Below are positions 10,173-19,511 of a DNA stretch of 56,440 nucleotides, in pieces. The position numbers and the translations under genes are program-made. Numbering within the stretch: position 1 is the stretch's first letter; the number at the start of each line of letters is the position of its first letter. Source of the stretch: Ardenticatenales bacterium (GTDB taxonomy: Bacteria > Chloroflexota > Anaerolineae > Promineifilales > Promineifilaceae); contig JACKBM010000044.1 of the NCBI GenBank assembly GCA_020634575.1, positions 1-56,440 of the forward strand, in the 5' to 3' direction. The notes below the pieces were generated by a model that saw nothing but the letters and a program-made list of their open reading frames with translations, had not been told where the DNA came from and did no database searches.

Positions 10173-12959
10173 TCAGACCATACGTAAAATCTCAATGGCC
10201 CGCCGCTTGATAATACGCCGGGCCGAAAAGCTGGCGCCGATAATGCTGGCCAGCACCACCATCAAAACAATAAACGGGCCGACCACGCCATCCAGGGCAA
10301 AGACAAACGGCCGGCCGCTGCCGAGCGTCTCGCCAACGTAGACCACCAGCCCCATCGCCGTACCCGCCGTGATACCAGCCAGCGCTGAACTCAGCGTCAT
10401 GGCAATCGCCTCGACAATCAGCGTGCCCGTCAACTCAAAGTTGCGCATGCCGATCGCCTTCATCATGCCAATCTCTATGCGGCGAGCGTAAATCGTCACG
10501 TAAATAACAGCGAAGACGCCGAACACGGCCGTGGTGAACGAGATACTGGTCAGGACCAGCAGCAGAATCCGCTGCTGTAAGGCATTTTGTTCGGCGAATT
10601 CCAGCTGGACTTCCAACACCTGGATCCACAGCGGGTAGTCGCGGCTGAAGCGCTCGTTCATGTCAGCCGAGAGCTGCAGCCCTTCAACCTCAGGCTGCGT
10701 CCGGGCCAGAACCCGCGTAAGAATGGGCTCATCCGGCCCCGGGACGACCTCGCCAGGCACTGTCGTCAGCTGCCGGAACGTGGGCAGTGACATCAGCACA
10801 TCGCTACCAAAGGCGGATTGCCGGCTCTGCCCCATCCCATTGAACCCCGGCAAACGGCGCAGGATACCTACAATGACCACTTCCTCTTCGTGATCCAACC
10901 CTTCGCCTAGCAGCGTGATTTTGTCACCCAGATTTGCCGCCAAGTGTAAGGCCAATCCTTCGCCGATGATCACCGTATTGGGTTCGGCCAGTAGGCGGTC
11001 GAAGGCGTCATCACCGCCGGCCACATAGGCGATAAATTCATTGAAGGAAACCTGTTCGAGGGAGCCAGTCAGGCCAAAATAATCAACAGCCGCATTGCGC
11101 AAGCCAACTGAGTCACCGGCGGAACCGCGATAGCCGAAGGAGATGCCGACCCGCTCAGCCAGGCCCGGCACCTGCGCCATCTCCTGGCTGAGAAATGAGG
11201 GGCGCAGCCGGTTGAGCAGCGCCGTCTCGGAACCCTGATCGCCGCCGAAGATCCGCATATCCACCGGCGCCCCCAGGTTCATCTTGACGTTGGATTCCAG
11301 GTTGGCGTCTTCCAAAGCGGAGGAAGCGGCCAAAAACGAGGGCAGGATGCCGCTGAAAAGGACCAGCAGCGAAATCAGCGTGTTGCGGTTCTGGCCGCGA
11401 CCGACGTTGCGCCGGGCAAAATAGGTGAAGCGCGGCGCGATCAGCCCGGCCACCGCCAGGATGAGCCGTTCAAAGGGGATCGTCGTGATGAAAAAGATGA
11501 AGCCAATGCCCAGCACCATCAGCATAAAGGCGGTGAAGATAATGGCCGCCTCCAGGCCGGGATTGCCCAACGTCGAGACAAGCTGTAGCCCCAGCAGCAT
11601 CACAAAAAACCAGGTCATGATCAGACCGATGAAAAAGAGACGATAACTCGGCTTGCGCTCACGCAGTTGGGCCAGATCCTCGATCTGGATGTTGTCGGCG
11701 ACGCCGGGGTTGATGGCGTGCATCACCTTGGTGGCGGCAGCGCGGCGGGCCGGCTGCAGCCCACTGACGAACAGCACCAGCGTGGCCGAAATCAGAGCCG
11801 GCAGGACCGAACTCAGCGTGACCTCCGGCTGCAGAATGGACCGGCCACCCGCCTGCAGAAGTTGCTGCTCGATGAGCGGCACCACGGCAAACTGCGTCAG
11901 CAGCTGGCCCAGAATCGTCCCCAGCGCCATGCTGATGGCGCCGATGACAAACACTTCGCCCAGCACCAGCATGAAGAGATAGCGGCGCACGCTGCCTAAA
12001 ATGCGCAGGATAGCCATTTCACGCTGCTGTTCCTGCACATTGGTCATGACCAGCGTATGAACCAGCAGGCCGACAATGCCCAGCGCCGTCACGCCGTAAA
12101 TGTTGATGATTGCCTGAGTGATGAGAAATGCCTGGGCGGCCTGGTCGAGGAAGCTGGCCTTGGCCAAAATAAAGAGATAGCTGTCGTCAACCTCAGCCTG
12201 GATATGCTGAACTACCGTCCGGACCTGCAGGGCGGCCGACTCCGCATCATTGCTGTCGTAGATGGCCGGATCGATGACGGCAACGAGCCGCTCAGCCTGA
12301 TCGGGCAGATTGAGCCAGCGCTGCACCTCGGCTACATCGACGATGATGCCGGAAGTGACATCGGCGCTGGTGACGCCGTTCTGCCGGGCGATGCCAGTGA
12401 CGGTAAAGTTGGCGCTGACGCGGCGCTGGCTGGCACCGGCCGGTGCCGCCTGCCCCGCCTCGCGCGGCTGCGGCCAGCTGTAGCTGACCTGAATCGTGTC
12501 GCCGACCGTCCAGCCAAAGGAAAGGGCGGTGTCTTCGAGAAGGACCAGTTCGCCCGGCCCAAATGCCAGTTCACCATCCTGCAGCTCCAGCGAACCGATC
12601 GACTCAACATTTGTTTGCAGCGCCAGCATTGTGGCGGCGCCAGAGAGGGCGCCCTGGGTCAGCTCCACCGGCACTTCAAAGCGCGGGTAGACTGATTGGA
12701 TGGCCGGGTCCGCGGCCAGCATCAGGCGCGACATCTCATCCACAGGCACAAACGGATTGGGGCTTGTGTCGCGCCGGCGTACGCCAATGTCATACTCGCC
12801 ACTTTGCTGGGCAATGACGGCGACATTAGAGCGACTGACGGTCTCCACGGTGGCGCTGAGAGCGACGATGAGGGCGATGCCAACGGTCAGGGAGAGCACC
12901 ATCAGGAAGGTGCGCATCTTGCGCCGGCGGAAATTCTTCCAGACAAAGCGAAGGATCAT
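10173..12959 (-). CDS. ABC transporter permease with two FtsX domains
   Basis: The 928-residue membrane protein has the duplicated FtsX/MacB architecture: an N-terminal span (about 16-36), an extracytoplasmic domain (about 37-270), an FtsX core with three spans (about 275-400), then a second span, extracytoplasmic domain and FtsX core (about 435-925). Motifs such as QQREMAILRILGS and RRIEIGMMKAIGMRN are the coupling helices that contact the ATPase. Such transporters move lipoproteins, peptides or drugs by a mechanotransmission mechanism. It overlaps the ATPase gene by 4 bp (ATGA). Confidence 0.93.
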   Translation of the reverse strand: MILRFVWKNFRRRKMRTFLMVLSLTVGIALIVALSATVETVSRSNVAVIAQQSGEYDIGVRRRDTSPNPFVPVDEMSRLMLAADPAIQSVYPRFEVPVELTQGALSGAATMLALQTNVESIGSLELQDGELAFGPGELVLLEDTALSFGWTVGDTIQVSYSWPQPREAGQAAPAGASQRRVSANFTVTGIARQNGVTSADVTSGIIVDVAEVQRWLNLPDQAERLVAVIDPAIYDSNDAESAALQVRTVVQHIQAEVDDSYLFILAKASFLDQAAQAFLITQAIINIYGVTALGIVGLLVHTLVMTNVQEQQREMAILRILGSVRRYLFMLVLGEVFVIGAISMALGTILGQLLTQFAVVPLIEQQLLQAGGRSILQPEVTLSSVLPALISATLVLFVSGLQPARRAAATKVMHAINPGVADNIQIEDLAQLRERKPSYRLFFIGLIMTWFFVMLLGLQLVSTLGNPGLEAAIIFTAFMLMVLGIGFIFFITTIPFERLILAVAGLIAPRFTYFARRNVGRGQNRNTLISLLVLFSGILPSFLAASSALEDANLESNVKMNLGAPVDMRIFGGDQGSETALLNRLRPSFLSQEMAQVPGLAERVGISFGYRGSAGDSVGLRNAAVDYFGLTGSLEQVSFNEFIAYVAGGDDAFDRLLAEPNTVIIGEGLALHLAANLGDKITLLGEGLDHEEEVVIVGILRRLPGFNGMGQSRQSAFGSDVLMSLPTFRQLTTVPGEVVPGPDEPILTRVLARTQPEVEGLQLSADMNERFSRDYPLWIQVLEVQLEFAEQNALQQRILLLVLTSISFTTAVFGVFAVIYVTIYARRIEIGMMKAIGMRNFELTGTLIVEAIAMTLSSALAGITAGTAMGLVVYVGETLGSGRPFVFALDGVVGPFIVLMVVLASIIGASFSARRIIKRRAIEILRMV

Positions 12960-13672
12960 GCGGCGGCCTCACCGGCCGGCGCCGTCTCATTGACCTCTTC
13001 GCGCAGCACCCGGCCATCCTGCATGTGGATGACACGGCCGGCAAAACGGGCCATCCGCGGGTCATGGGTGACAAAGACAATCGTCATCCCTTCCCGATTC
13101 AGCTCACCGGCCAGGCTCATGATGGCAAAACCCGTCTCCGAGTCCAGGTCGCCGGTCATCTCATCGGCGACGAGGATCGACGGGTTGTTGGCCAGGGCGC
13201 GGGCAATAGCGACCCGCTGCTGTTGGCCGCCGGAAAGCTCGCTGGGGTAATGATGGCGCCGGTCGCCCAACCCCACCCGATCCAGCAGTTGCTGGGCCCG
13301 TTCGCGCCGCTGGCGGCGCGCTTGTTTGGCCAGCACCATGGGCGCTTCCACATTTTCCTCGGCGGTAAAATTGGCCAGCAGGTTGTAATTCTGGAAGACA
13401 AAGCCCATCTTCTCCAGGCGGAGCCGCGCCAGCTTGTTTTCTGACAGGGCAACGAGATTTTCGCCCTCGACGATCACGTGGCCGCGACTGGGCTCATCCA
13501 GCCCGCCCATGATGTTGAGCAAGGTTGTTTTGCCCGAGCCGCTAGGCCCCATCAGGCAGACAAACTCGCCCGGCAACACCTGAACGGAAACGCCGCGCAG
13601 GGCCGGTACCGCCTCTTTGCCCATCAGGTACGATTTATGGACATCGTCAACAACGATGATTGGTTCACTCAT
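12956..13672 (-). CDS. ABC transporter ATP-binding protein (MacB/LolD type)
   Basis: The 238-residue ATPase contains Walker A GPSGSGKTTLL, the Q-loop (FVFQNYNLL), the signature LSGGQQQRVAIARAL, Walker B with D-loop ILVADEMTGDLDS, and the switch histidine in VFVTHD. In the MacB/LolD family the Walker B segment usually reads ADEPTGNLDS; here Met and Asp replace Pro and Asn, but the catalytic Glu is kept. First gene of the export operon. The region just upstream is filled by a 17-bp tandem array. Confidence 0.95.
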   Translation of the reverse strand: MSEPIIVVDDVHKSYLMGKEAVPALRGVSVQVLPGEFVCLMGPSGSGKTTLLNIMGGLDEPSRGHVIVEGENLVALSENKLARLRLEKMGFVFQNYNLLANFTAEENVEAPMVLAKQARRQRRERAQQLLDRVGLGDRRHHYPSELSGGQQQRVAIARALANNPSILVADEMTGDLDSETGFAIMSLAGELNREGMTIVFVTHDPRMARFAGRVIHMQDGRVLREEVNETAPAGEAAA

Positions 13673-13724
13673 AAACAGGCCTCTCTCACAGGATTGGACC
13701 GAGAATACCGCAAAAAGTTACACC

Positions 13725-13941
13725 AACCCGACAGGTTGGCGAACCCGACAGGTTGGCGAACCCGACAGGTTGGCGAACCCGACAGGTTGGCGAACCCGAC
13801 AGGTTGGCGAACCCGACAGGTTAGCGAACCTGACAGGTTGGCGAACCCGACAGGTTGGCGAACCCGACAGGTTGGCGAACCCGACAGGTTGGCGAACCCG
13901 ACAGGTTGGCGAACCCGACAGGTTGGCGAACCCGACAGGTT
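13725..13941. repeat. 17-bp tandem array AACCCGACAGGTTGGCG, 12 full copies plus one partial
   Basis: Twelve head-to-tail 17-bp units and a 13-bp partial unit run without spacers. Only copies 6 (TTAGCG ending) and 7 (AACCTGACAGG) deviate. Near-identity suggests recent expansion. The unit belongs to the same family as the ACCCGACGGGT cassettes. It occupies the divergent region between the export operon (start 53 bp to the left) and a methyltransferase gene. Open frames across it encode only repeat-derived peptides, so it is not coding. A 17-bp period without spacers excludes CRISPR. Confidence 0.95.
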
Positions 13942-14075
13942 CGGATGTTCAGATACGTTGGGCGATCAGGTTCTGCCCGATCTCCTAAACACCTGACACC
14001 TCTTGAAGGAGGACAAAAGCCGGCCAACTAGGCTATACTTTGCCCCAGAAATTCTCCATTAGCCAATTTCAGATG

Positions 14076-14096
14076 ATACCTAATTAAATTAGGTAT
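14076..14096. promoter_or_regulatory. Perfect 10-bp inverted repeat, possible operator
   Basis: ATACCTAATT and AATTAGGTAT flank a single A. The site is AT-rich in a GC-rich neighbourhood and lies 56 bp before the methyltransferase ATG, where a repressor could act. A TATACT at 14034-14039 might be a -10 element but lacks a well-placed -35. Confidence 0.45.
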
Positions 14097-14151
14097 TCAA
14101 ATTTAGGTGATAAGGGCGAAGTTGTCAACTGCCCAGCCCATCAGGTTTACC

Positions 14152-14790
14152 ATGAGTGACTTCCATTACGACGAGCTTCTGCCGCAATTGCGCGACTATT
14201 ATGATCGGGATGCCCAGCGACGCGCTGAAATGACCCATTCGGCCTGGAAAGTCGTCGCCCGGGCGGCGCTGTTGACCCGCATTCAGGCAGAAGGCAAATG
14301 TACGCTGCTGGAGATCGGCGCCGGCCCAGGCCGCGATGCTCTCTTTTTCCACGAAAACGGGCTTGACGTACTCTGCACGGATTTGTCGCCGGCCATGGTC
14401 GCCGTGTGCCAGGCCAATGGGCTGACTGCTCATGTCAAGGACTTTGCCTCGCTGGATTTTGCCGATAGCGCCTTTGACGTCATTTACGCCATGAATTGCC
14501 TGCTGCATGTGCCCAATGAGGCGCTGCCCGCCATCCTGGCCAACATTCGCCGGATGCTGGTGCCGGGTGGTCTCTTTTATTTCGGGACCTACGGCGGCCA
14601 AAATGAAGAATCGCTGTTCTCGGGCGGCCCCATCCCCGGCAGCCGCTACTTCGTCTTTCGCACTGATGAACAGCTAAAGGCGCTGGTCTCGCCGTATTTT
14701 GACCTGGTGGATTTCACGGTAATGCAGGAAGATCAGGCCCAGAATCATCATGTTCGTTTTCAGAGTACCGTGTGGCGGCGGGCAGATTAG
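14152..14790 (+). CDS. Class I SAM-dependent methyltransferase
   Basis: The 212-residue product has a Rossmann methyltransferase fold: motif I LLEIGAGPGRDALFF at about residue 52, the acidic motif II end (LCTDLSPAMV), a motif resembling FDVIYAMNCLLHVP, and the IRRMLVPGGLFYFGTYGG segment. The HYDELLPQLRDYYDRDAQRR N-terminus is a cap helix region. Substrate cannot be told; the fold is that of small-molecule methyltransferases of the UbiE/methyltransf_11/25 type. ATG 14152 chosen because the upstream frame has no Shine-Dalgarno-supported start. Confidence 0.87.
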   Translation: MSDFHYDELLPQLRDYYDRDAQRRAEMTHSAWKVVARAALLTRIQAEGKCTLLEIGAGPGRDALFFHENGLDVLCTDLSPAMVAVCQANGLTAHVKDFASLDFADSAFDVIYAMNCLLHVPNEALPAILANIRRMLVPGGLFYFGTYGGQNEESLFSGGPIPGSRYFVFRTDEQLKALVSPYFDLVDFTVMQEDQAQNHHVRFQSTVWRRAD

Positions 14791-14816
14791 TTTTTCTTCG
14801 CTAAAATAACCCTATC

Positions 14817-15596
14817 ATGGTGCATAAAGAGAAATTATTAATACGCCTTGAGGAGATCGGTCAGGCCGTGGCGGCGACCGGCCGGTGCCTGGCCTTGCTT
14901 GGCCTCGGCTCCGTCGGCCAGGAGCGGGATCGGCTGGACGAATATTCGGACCTGGATTTCTTTGTCATCACCAGGCCCGGTGAAACTGCTCCGATGCTGC
15001 AAGATCTCAGCTGGCTGACCAACATCTACCCCGTCACTTACTATTTCCGCAATACCGTCGACGGCTACAAATTTCTTTACGCCGATGACATCTTCTGCGA
15101 ATTTGCCGTTTTCCCGATTGATGGACTGGACGGCGTCGGTTTCGCGCCGGGGCAGCTGGTCTGGCAGCACGCGGATTTTGACCACTCAATCTTGAAACCG
15201 ACAACCGGCCGGTCTCTCTCTCGTCTGGAACGTGATCCCCAATGGCAGCTCGGCGAGGCACTGACCAATCTATATGTCGGCCTGGGGCGTTACTGCCGGG
15301 GCGAAAAGCTGTCCGCTTTCCGCTTCATCCAGCATTATGCGGTCGACCGATTGCTCATGTTAACCGCCGAAATCATGATTCCCGAAAGTGGCCGTGAAGA
15401 TCCGTTTACGCCGGAACGCCGGTTTGAGCAGCGGTTTCCCGCCCTGAAAGTAAATCTGCCAGATTTAATGCCCGGCTACGACTACAGTCCCGCTGCAGCC
15501 GGGGCCATCCTCACCTTTTTGGAGCAGCATTTCCCCGTCAACCCAGGCATGAGCACAGCCATCCGGCAAAAAATCGAGATCGCTCGCCACCTGTAA
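14817..15596 (+). CDS. Nucleotidyltransferase-fold protein
   Basis: The 259-residue product has the polymerase-beta-like signature: a Gly-Ser followed by an Asp-x-Asp pair (LGLGSVGQERDRLDEYSDLDFFVI, split here as GLGSVG and YSDLDFFVI, about residues 29-51). A third acidic residue lies in IFCEFAVF. Proteins of this kind add nucleotides to small molecules or act as toxin-antitoxin or antibiotic-modifying enzymes. The helical C-terminal half (RFIQHYAVDRLLML) is typical of a substrate-binding part. It begins 26 bp after the methyltransferase, so the two are probably cotranscribed. Specific activity unknown. Confidence 0.75.
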   Translation: MVHKEKLLIRLEEIGQAVAATGRCLALLGLGSVGQERDRLDEYSDLDFFVITRPGETAPMLQDLSWLTNIYPVTYYFRNTVDGYKFLYADDIFCEFAVFPIDGLDGVGFAPGQLVWQHADFDHSILKPTTGRSLSRLERDPQWQLGEALTNLYVGLGRYCRGEKLSAFRFIQHYAVDRLLMLTAEIMIPESGREDPFTPERRFEQRFPALKVNLPDLMPGYDYSPAAAGAILTFLEQHFPVNPGMSTAIRQKIEIARHL

Positions 15597-15614
15597 GGGA
15601 TCAGGAGGAAACGC

Positions 15615-16538
15615 ATGCCTGTCGACGAAATCGCCCTCAATTTCACCCCCAGTAGCCTGATGGTGCTCAATATCATCCTGGCGATCGTGATGTTCGGGGT
15701 AGCCCTGGACTTGAAAACGGGTGATTTCCGCGCCGTACTCGCTTTGCCTCGTTCCGCCATCGTGGGTCTGACCAGCCAGTTCCTCATTCTGCCGGCGCTG
15801 ACCTTTCTCCTGAGCCTGCTTGTCGCGCCGACCCCCAGCATGGCGCTGGGCATGATCCTGGTCGCTGCCTGCCCGGGTGGCAATATGTCGAATTTTTACA
15901 CGCATCTGGGCAAGGGCAACACGCCGCTCTCCATCAGCATGTCGGCGGTGTCTACGGCGGCAGCCATCTTTATGACACCGCTGAACCTGGCGTTTTGGGG
16001 CTCACTCCATCCTGAAGCCAGTGCCATCCTGCGCGAAGTCGCCGTCGACCCGGTCCAGATGGTGGTGATCATTTTTCTGCTGTTGGGTCTGCCGCTCAGC
16101 CTGGGTCTGCTGGTCTCACATCAACTGCCCCACATCGCGGCCAAACTAAAAGGGCCGATGAAATATTTCTCTATCGCCATTTTTGGTCTGTTCATTGTCC
16201 TGGCGCTGGCGGCTAATTTCGAGAATTTCATCACCCATATTGGGGCGGTCTTTTTTGTGGTGTTATTGCATAACGGGGTCGCGCTGCTTCTGGGTTATTT
16301 CGGCGCCCGCGCGCTACGGCTGCCAGAGCGGGATCGCCGGGCGGTGGCGATCGAGGTAGGTATCCAGAATTCCGGCCTGGGGCTGGTGCTGATCTTCAAC
16401 TTTTTTAATGGGTTGGGCGGTATGGCCATCGTGGCGGCCTGGTGGGGGGTCTGGCACCTGATTTCCGGACTGACACTGGCCCTTTTCTGGTCGCGGCGCG
16501 AACCGGCCGGTGTCCCTCTCCCCGCCGCTGCTGACTGA
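15615..16538 (+). CDS. Bile acid:sodium symporter-family (BASS) transporter
   Basis: The 307-residue product has about nine hydrophobic spans and the conserved BASS phrases: NIILAIVMFGVALDL near the N-terminus, CPGGNMSNFYTHLGKGN (the G-G-x-x-S-N sodium/substrate crossover) and EVGIQNSGLGLVL near the C-terminus. BASS members import organic anions with sodium; bacterial members carry pyruvate, pantoate or unknown acids. AGGAGGA lies just before ATG 15615. It is 18 bp downstream of the nucleotidyltransferase gene. Confidence 0.93.
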   Translation: MPVDEIALNFTPSSLMVLNIILAIVMFGVALDLKTGDFRAVLALPRSAIVGLTSQFLILPALTFLLSLLVAPTPSMALGMILVAACPGGNMSNFYTHLGKGNTPLSISMSAVSTAAAIFMTPLNLAFWGSLHPEASAILREVAVDPVQMVVIIFLLLGLPLSLGLLVSHQLPHIAAKLKGPMKYFSIAIFGLFIVLALAANFENFITHIGAVFFVVLLHNGVALLLGYFGARALRLPERDRRAVAIEVGIQNSGLGLVLIFNFFNGLGGMAIVAAWWGVWHLISGLTLALFWSRREPAGVPLPAAAD

Positions 16539-16687
16539 TTCTCAACATCCGGTGAAAGCAGGCCTGGACCGGCCGGATTCAGTTTGACGAAAACTCCCGT
16601 TATCAGGTAACGTATATGGACGCCTCACCGTTTGTGCCAAAGCGGTTTGGCGCGTATTCGCCGGCATGGCGAATGCCGCTTTCCCTT

Positions 16688-16694
16688 AAGGAGG
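16688..16694 (+). promoter_or_regulatory. Strong ribosome binding site deciding a TTG start
   Basis: AAGGAGG lies exactly 6 bp before TTG 16701. It fixes an unusual start for the secreted beta-helix protein and gives a clean signal peptide. Confidence 0.8.
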
Positions 16695-16700
16695 CCTGGC

Positions 16701-18071
16701 TTGTCACAAGGTTCGCTCTTCAGACGTGTTTTCGTATGGACAGCCTTATTGCTGGGCCTGGTCGCCCTGCTGGGTACGCAACCGGCCGCCGCCAAGGCCA
16801 CAGTGATCCTTGTCACCAGCACCGGTCACGAAGTAGCTCCCTTCGTCAACGATGGCGATTGCACCCTCGGTGAGGCACTGGCTGCCGCAGCAGCGGATCA
16901 GCGGATCGACGGTTGCACCGCCAACCATTTTGGCAGCGGTGGCCCCTTTTTCATTCAATTAGCACCCAACGCCACCTACACGCTGACAGCCATTGACAAT
17001 ACCCTGGCCGGCGCCAACGGTTTACCGCAGATCACTCGTGACGTCACCATCCAGGGCTACAATGCCACCATCGAACGGGGCAACAATGCACCCAACTTCC
17101 GCCTTCTTTATGTTGCCAACACAGGCAAATTGACGGTGGATTCGCTGCGGCTCCGCAACGGCACGGCGACCTCGGACGGCACTCGCTGCCAGGACACGGG
17201 CTGGGCCTGTGGTGGCGCCATCCTCAATGAAGGCGGCACAGTAGTCATTCGCAACAGCTTTTTGACCAACAACGTGGCTGAGGCGGGCGGCGCCCTCATG
17301 ACGGTTGACGGCAACGCCACCATTCGTTACAGCACCTTCAGCGGCAATTTTGCCGTTGGTTCGCAGGGCCAGGGGGGCGCCATCGCCCAGTTTGGCGACC
17401 TGCCCATCCTGATCGAGCACAGCACCATCGTGAACAACGATGCTGATAAGCGGGGTGGCGGACTGCAAAATGAGGGCGCGGCGACGATCAACTTCGTCAC
17501 ATTTTCAGGCAATGGGGCCGAACTGGGCGGTAACATCCGCAACTTTGAAGGCACTGTCACCTTCAGCAACAGCATCATTGGCCGGGCCAGTGAAGGCGGC
17601 AACTGCGCCTCCCTGGACGGAACCATCGGCTCAGGTGGCTACAATGTGGAAGACGCTAACGACTGTGAGTTTAGCCAGGCGACTGACCGGCGCAACACGC
17701 CAACCGGTCTGGGGACGCTGGACAGCAGCCGTTTTGTGCCTGTCATCCCGCTAAACAGTGGCAGCGCGGCCATTAATCTGATACCGGCCGGTACCAATGG
17801 TTGCATTGCCGGCGTCACCGGCGACCAGCGCTACTTTGTCCGTGCCAATGGCGCCAGCCAGGGCGGCAGCGGTTGTGACAGCGGCGCCTACGAATTTGAC
17901 ACCAACAGCCTGATCACGGCCATCAAACTCGACAATTTTAAGCAGCTGCCCCCGGAGAAACCCAATGTGGCTCTCTGGTACGGCGCTGCCCTGTTGCTAC
18001 TCTTTTCAGCCTGGGCGTTTCGCCGTACAATCCGGCGTTATGCCGATCACCTTTACAGTAGCAAACCATAG
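16701..18071 (+). CDS. Secreted right-handed beta-helix protein with C-terminal membrane anchor
   Basis: With the TTG start the 456-residue product begins with a signal peptide (RRVFVWTALLLGLVALLGTQPAAA, cleaved near residue 30). The mature part opens with a Cys-containing segment (DGDCTLGEALAAAAAD...DGC). This is the form seen in CSLREAI-type choice-of-anchor proteins and polymorphic outer-membrane-like beta-helices. Repeats such as NNVAEAGGALMTVDGNATIRYSTFSGN follow. A hydrophobic span (about 425-442) and a basic tail end the protein, so it is anchored with the helix outside. Role probably adhesion or cell-surface structure (inference). Confidence 0.82.
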   Translation: MSQGSLFRRVFVWTALLLGLVALLGTQPAAAKATVILVTSTGHEVAPFVNDGDCTLGEALAAAAADQRIDGCTANHFGSGGPFFIQLAPNATYTLTAIDNTLAGANGLPQITRDVTIQGYNATIERGNNAPNFRLLYVANTGKLTVDSLRLRNGTATSDGTRCQDTGWACGGAILNEGGTVVIRNSFLTNNVAEAGGALMTVDGNATIRYSTFSGNFAVGSQGQGGAIAQFGDLPILIEHSTIVNNDADKRGGGLQNEGAATINFVTFSGNGAELGGNIRNFEGTVTFSNSIIGRASEGGNCASLDGTIGSGGYNVEDANDCEFSQATDRRNTPTGLGTLDSSRFVPVIPLNSGSAAINLIPAGTNGCIAGVTGDQRYFVRANGASQGGSGCDSGAYEFDTNSLITAIKLDNFKQLPPEKPNVALWYGAALLLLFSAWAFRRTIRRYADHLYSSKP

Positions 18072-18133
18072 GCGACAACGAGTCCAGAGTCGCTCCCTGA
18101 CCAACACAGCCCATTCACAGCCCGCGGGGAATC

Positions 18134-19342
18134 ATGCGCGAGCTGTATGAACACCCCTTCTTCCGGGCTTTTTACCTGCCTGCCCTGCTTTTTTCCTTTG
18201 CCCTGGGGCTGCTGATCCCGGTTCTGCCACTTTATGCGGCCAGCCTGACAGATTCGTACGGCCTGATTGGCATTGCCCTCAGCGCTGAGCCGTTAGGGCG
18301 TCTGATCGGCGACATACCGGCCGGTCTGCTGCTGCGGCGCTACAACCCGAAACATGTGATGCTCCTGGGCATCTCCCTCTTCTGCGTCGCCACCGCGGCG
18401 CTATTTTTCGCTCCCGGCCTCATCTTCATGATCATTTTCCGGCTGATGGCCGGTTCTGGTCAGGCGTTTTACGGCATCTCACGCCATACCTTTGCCGCCC
18501 AGGCCGTACGGCTGACCTCGCGCGGGCGGGCCCTCTCCCTGTTGGGGGGACTGAGCCGTGGCGGTCAGTTGCTGGGACCGGTCTTGGGCGGCGCCATCGC
18601 CAGTCAGCTTGGCTTGCGAACTGCATTCCTCTTCTCCGCCGCCGTGATGCTGGTCGCCATCTTCCTGATCAGCCGGTACATGACCAGCGAGATGGCCGCT
18701 CACGAAGTAGACGGCGTTGTGAAACAGAAAGGCGGCTGGCAAACCCTGAAACCGTCGCTGGGCGGCCTATTCACGGCCGGCAGCGGCCAGGTATTTGCCC
18801 AGATGATCCGGGCCGGGCGCCAGGCATTGGTGCCGCTCTACGCCGCTGAAGTCCTGGGGCTGGATGTGGCTGCGGTGGGTTTGATCGAGAGCTTTGCTGC
18901 CGGCGTGGATATGTCCCTGTTTTATCCGGCCGGTCTCATCATGGATCGCCACGGCCGCAAATGGGCCATCGTGCCGAGCTTCAGCCTGCAGGCGCTGGGG
19001 ATGGCGCTTATCCCCTTTACCGGCCATCTCGCCACGTTCGTGGGCGCCGTCACCCTCATCAGTGTCGGCAATGGCTTGAGCTCCGGCTCGATGATGACCA
19101 TGGGCGCCGACCTGGCGCCACCCGAAAACCGGGGCGAATTTCTGGGCCTCTGGCGGCTGGTGGGCGACCTCGGCTCCAGCGGCGGCCCGCTCATCGTCGG
19201 CGGCGTCGCCGAACTGCTCACGCTGGCCTCCACCGCCTGGTATGTCAGCGCCACCGGCCTGCTGGCGGCACTCATCTTCTACTTCTTCGTCCCCGAGACA
19301 CGCAAACACGAACCCCAGCCCGTCAAACAGCCGGCGGACTGA
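18134..19342 (+). CDS. MFS transporter
   Basis: The 402-residue product has twelve predicted spans and the MFS loop motif between helices 2 and 3 (GRLIGDIPAGLLLRRYNPK) with a second-half echo (MDRHGRKWAI). The RGRALSLLGGLSRGGQLLGPVLGG segment is typical of drug:H+ antiporter-like members. Substrate unknown. The start ATG 18134 has GGGGAAT upstream; the reading frame carries no better start. Confidence 0.9.
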   Translation: MRELYEHPFFRAFYLPALLFSFALGLLIPVLPLYAASLTDSYGLIGIALSAEPLGRLIGDIPAGLLLRRYNPKHVMLLGISLFCVATAALFFAPGLIFMIIFRLMAGSGQAFYGISRHTFAAQAVRLTSRGRALSLLGGLSRGGQLLGPVLGGAIASQLGLRTAFLFSAAVMLVAIFLISRYMTSEMAAHEVDGVVKQKGGWQTLKPSLGGLFTAGSGQVFAQMIRAGRQALVPLYAAEVLGLDVAAVGLIESFAAGVDMSLFYPAGLIMDRHGRKWAIVPSFSLQALGMALIPFTGHLATFVGAVTLISVGNGLSSGSMMTMGADLAPPENRGEFLGLWRLVGDLGSSGGPLIVGGVAELLTLASTAWYVSATGLLAALIFYFFVPETRKHEPQPVKQPAD

Positions 19343-19344
19343 AA

Positions 19345-19445
19345 ACTGTTTTGCCACGGATTAGCACGGATTTATCACGGATTATTTTCTTTTTTGAGAA
19401 TGCGCGTAGAGCCTGTGCTGAGCGTAGCGAAGTATGTCAATCCGT
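19345..19445. repeat. Intergenic repeats of CACGGATT and a GCTGAGCGTAGCGAAG element
   Basis: After the MFS gene, the phrase CACGGATT recurs three times within 45 bp (19357, 19367 and 19377, approximate). It is followed by GAGCCTGTGCTGAGCGTAGC with GAAG, an element of a kind often scattered between genes in Chloroflexota. The segment is non-coding. Immediately after, TTAACAAC (19463-19470) and GTTGTTAA (19492-19499) form an inverted repeat ahead of the PHP gene, a possible operator. Confidence 0.55.
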
Positions 19446-19511
19446 GGCCACTTCTTCTCCCGTTAACAACATCTTAAACTGTTGGCAGCGAGTTGTTAAA
19501 CTGCCCGGCGT

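Noticed and set aside
13725..13941. Possible CRISPR array
   Set aside because: Repeats are 17 bp, head to tail with no spacers, and no cas gene is nearby.
13478..13996. Open frame of 172 codons across the 17-bp array, apparently a repetitive protein
   Set aside because: It overlaps the ABC ATPase on the other strand and its repetitive part is only the translation of a non-coding array; no ribosome binding site.
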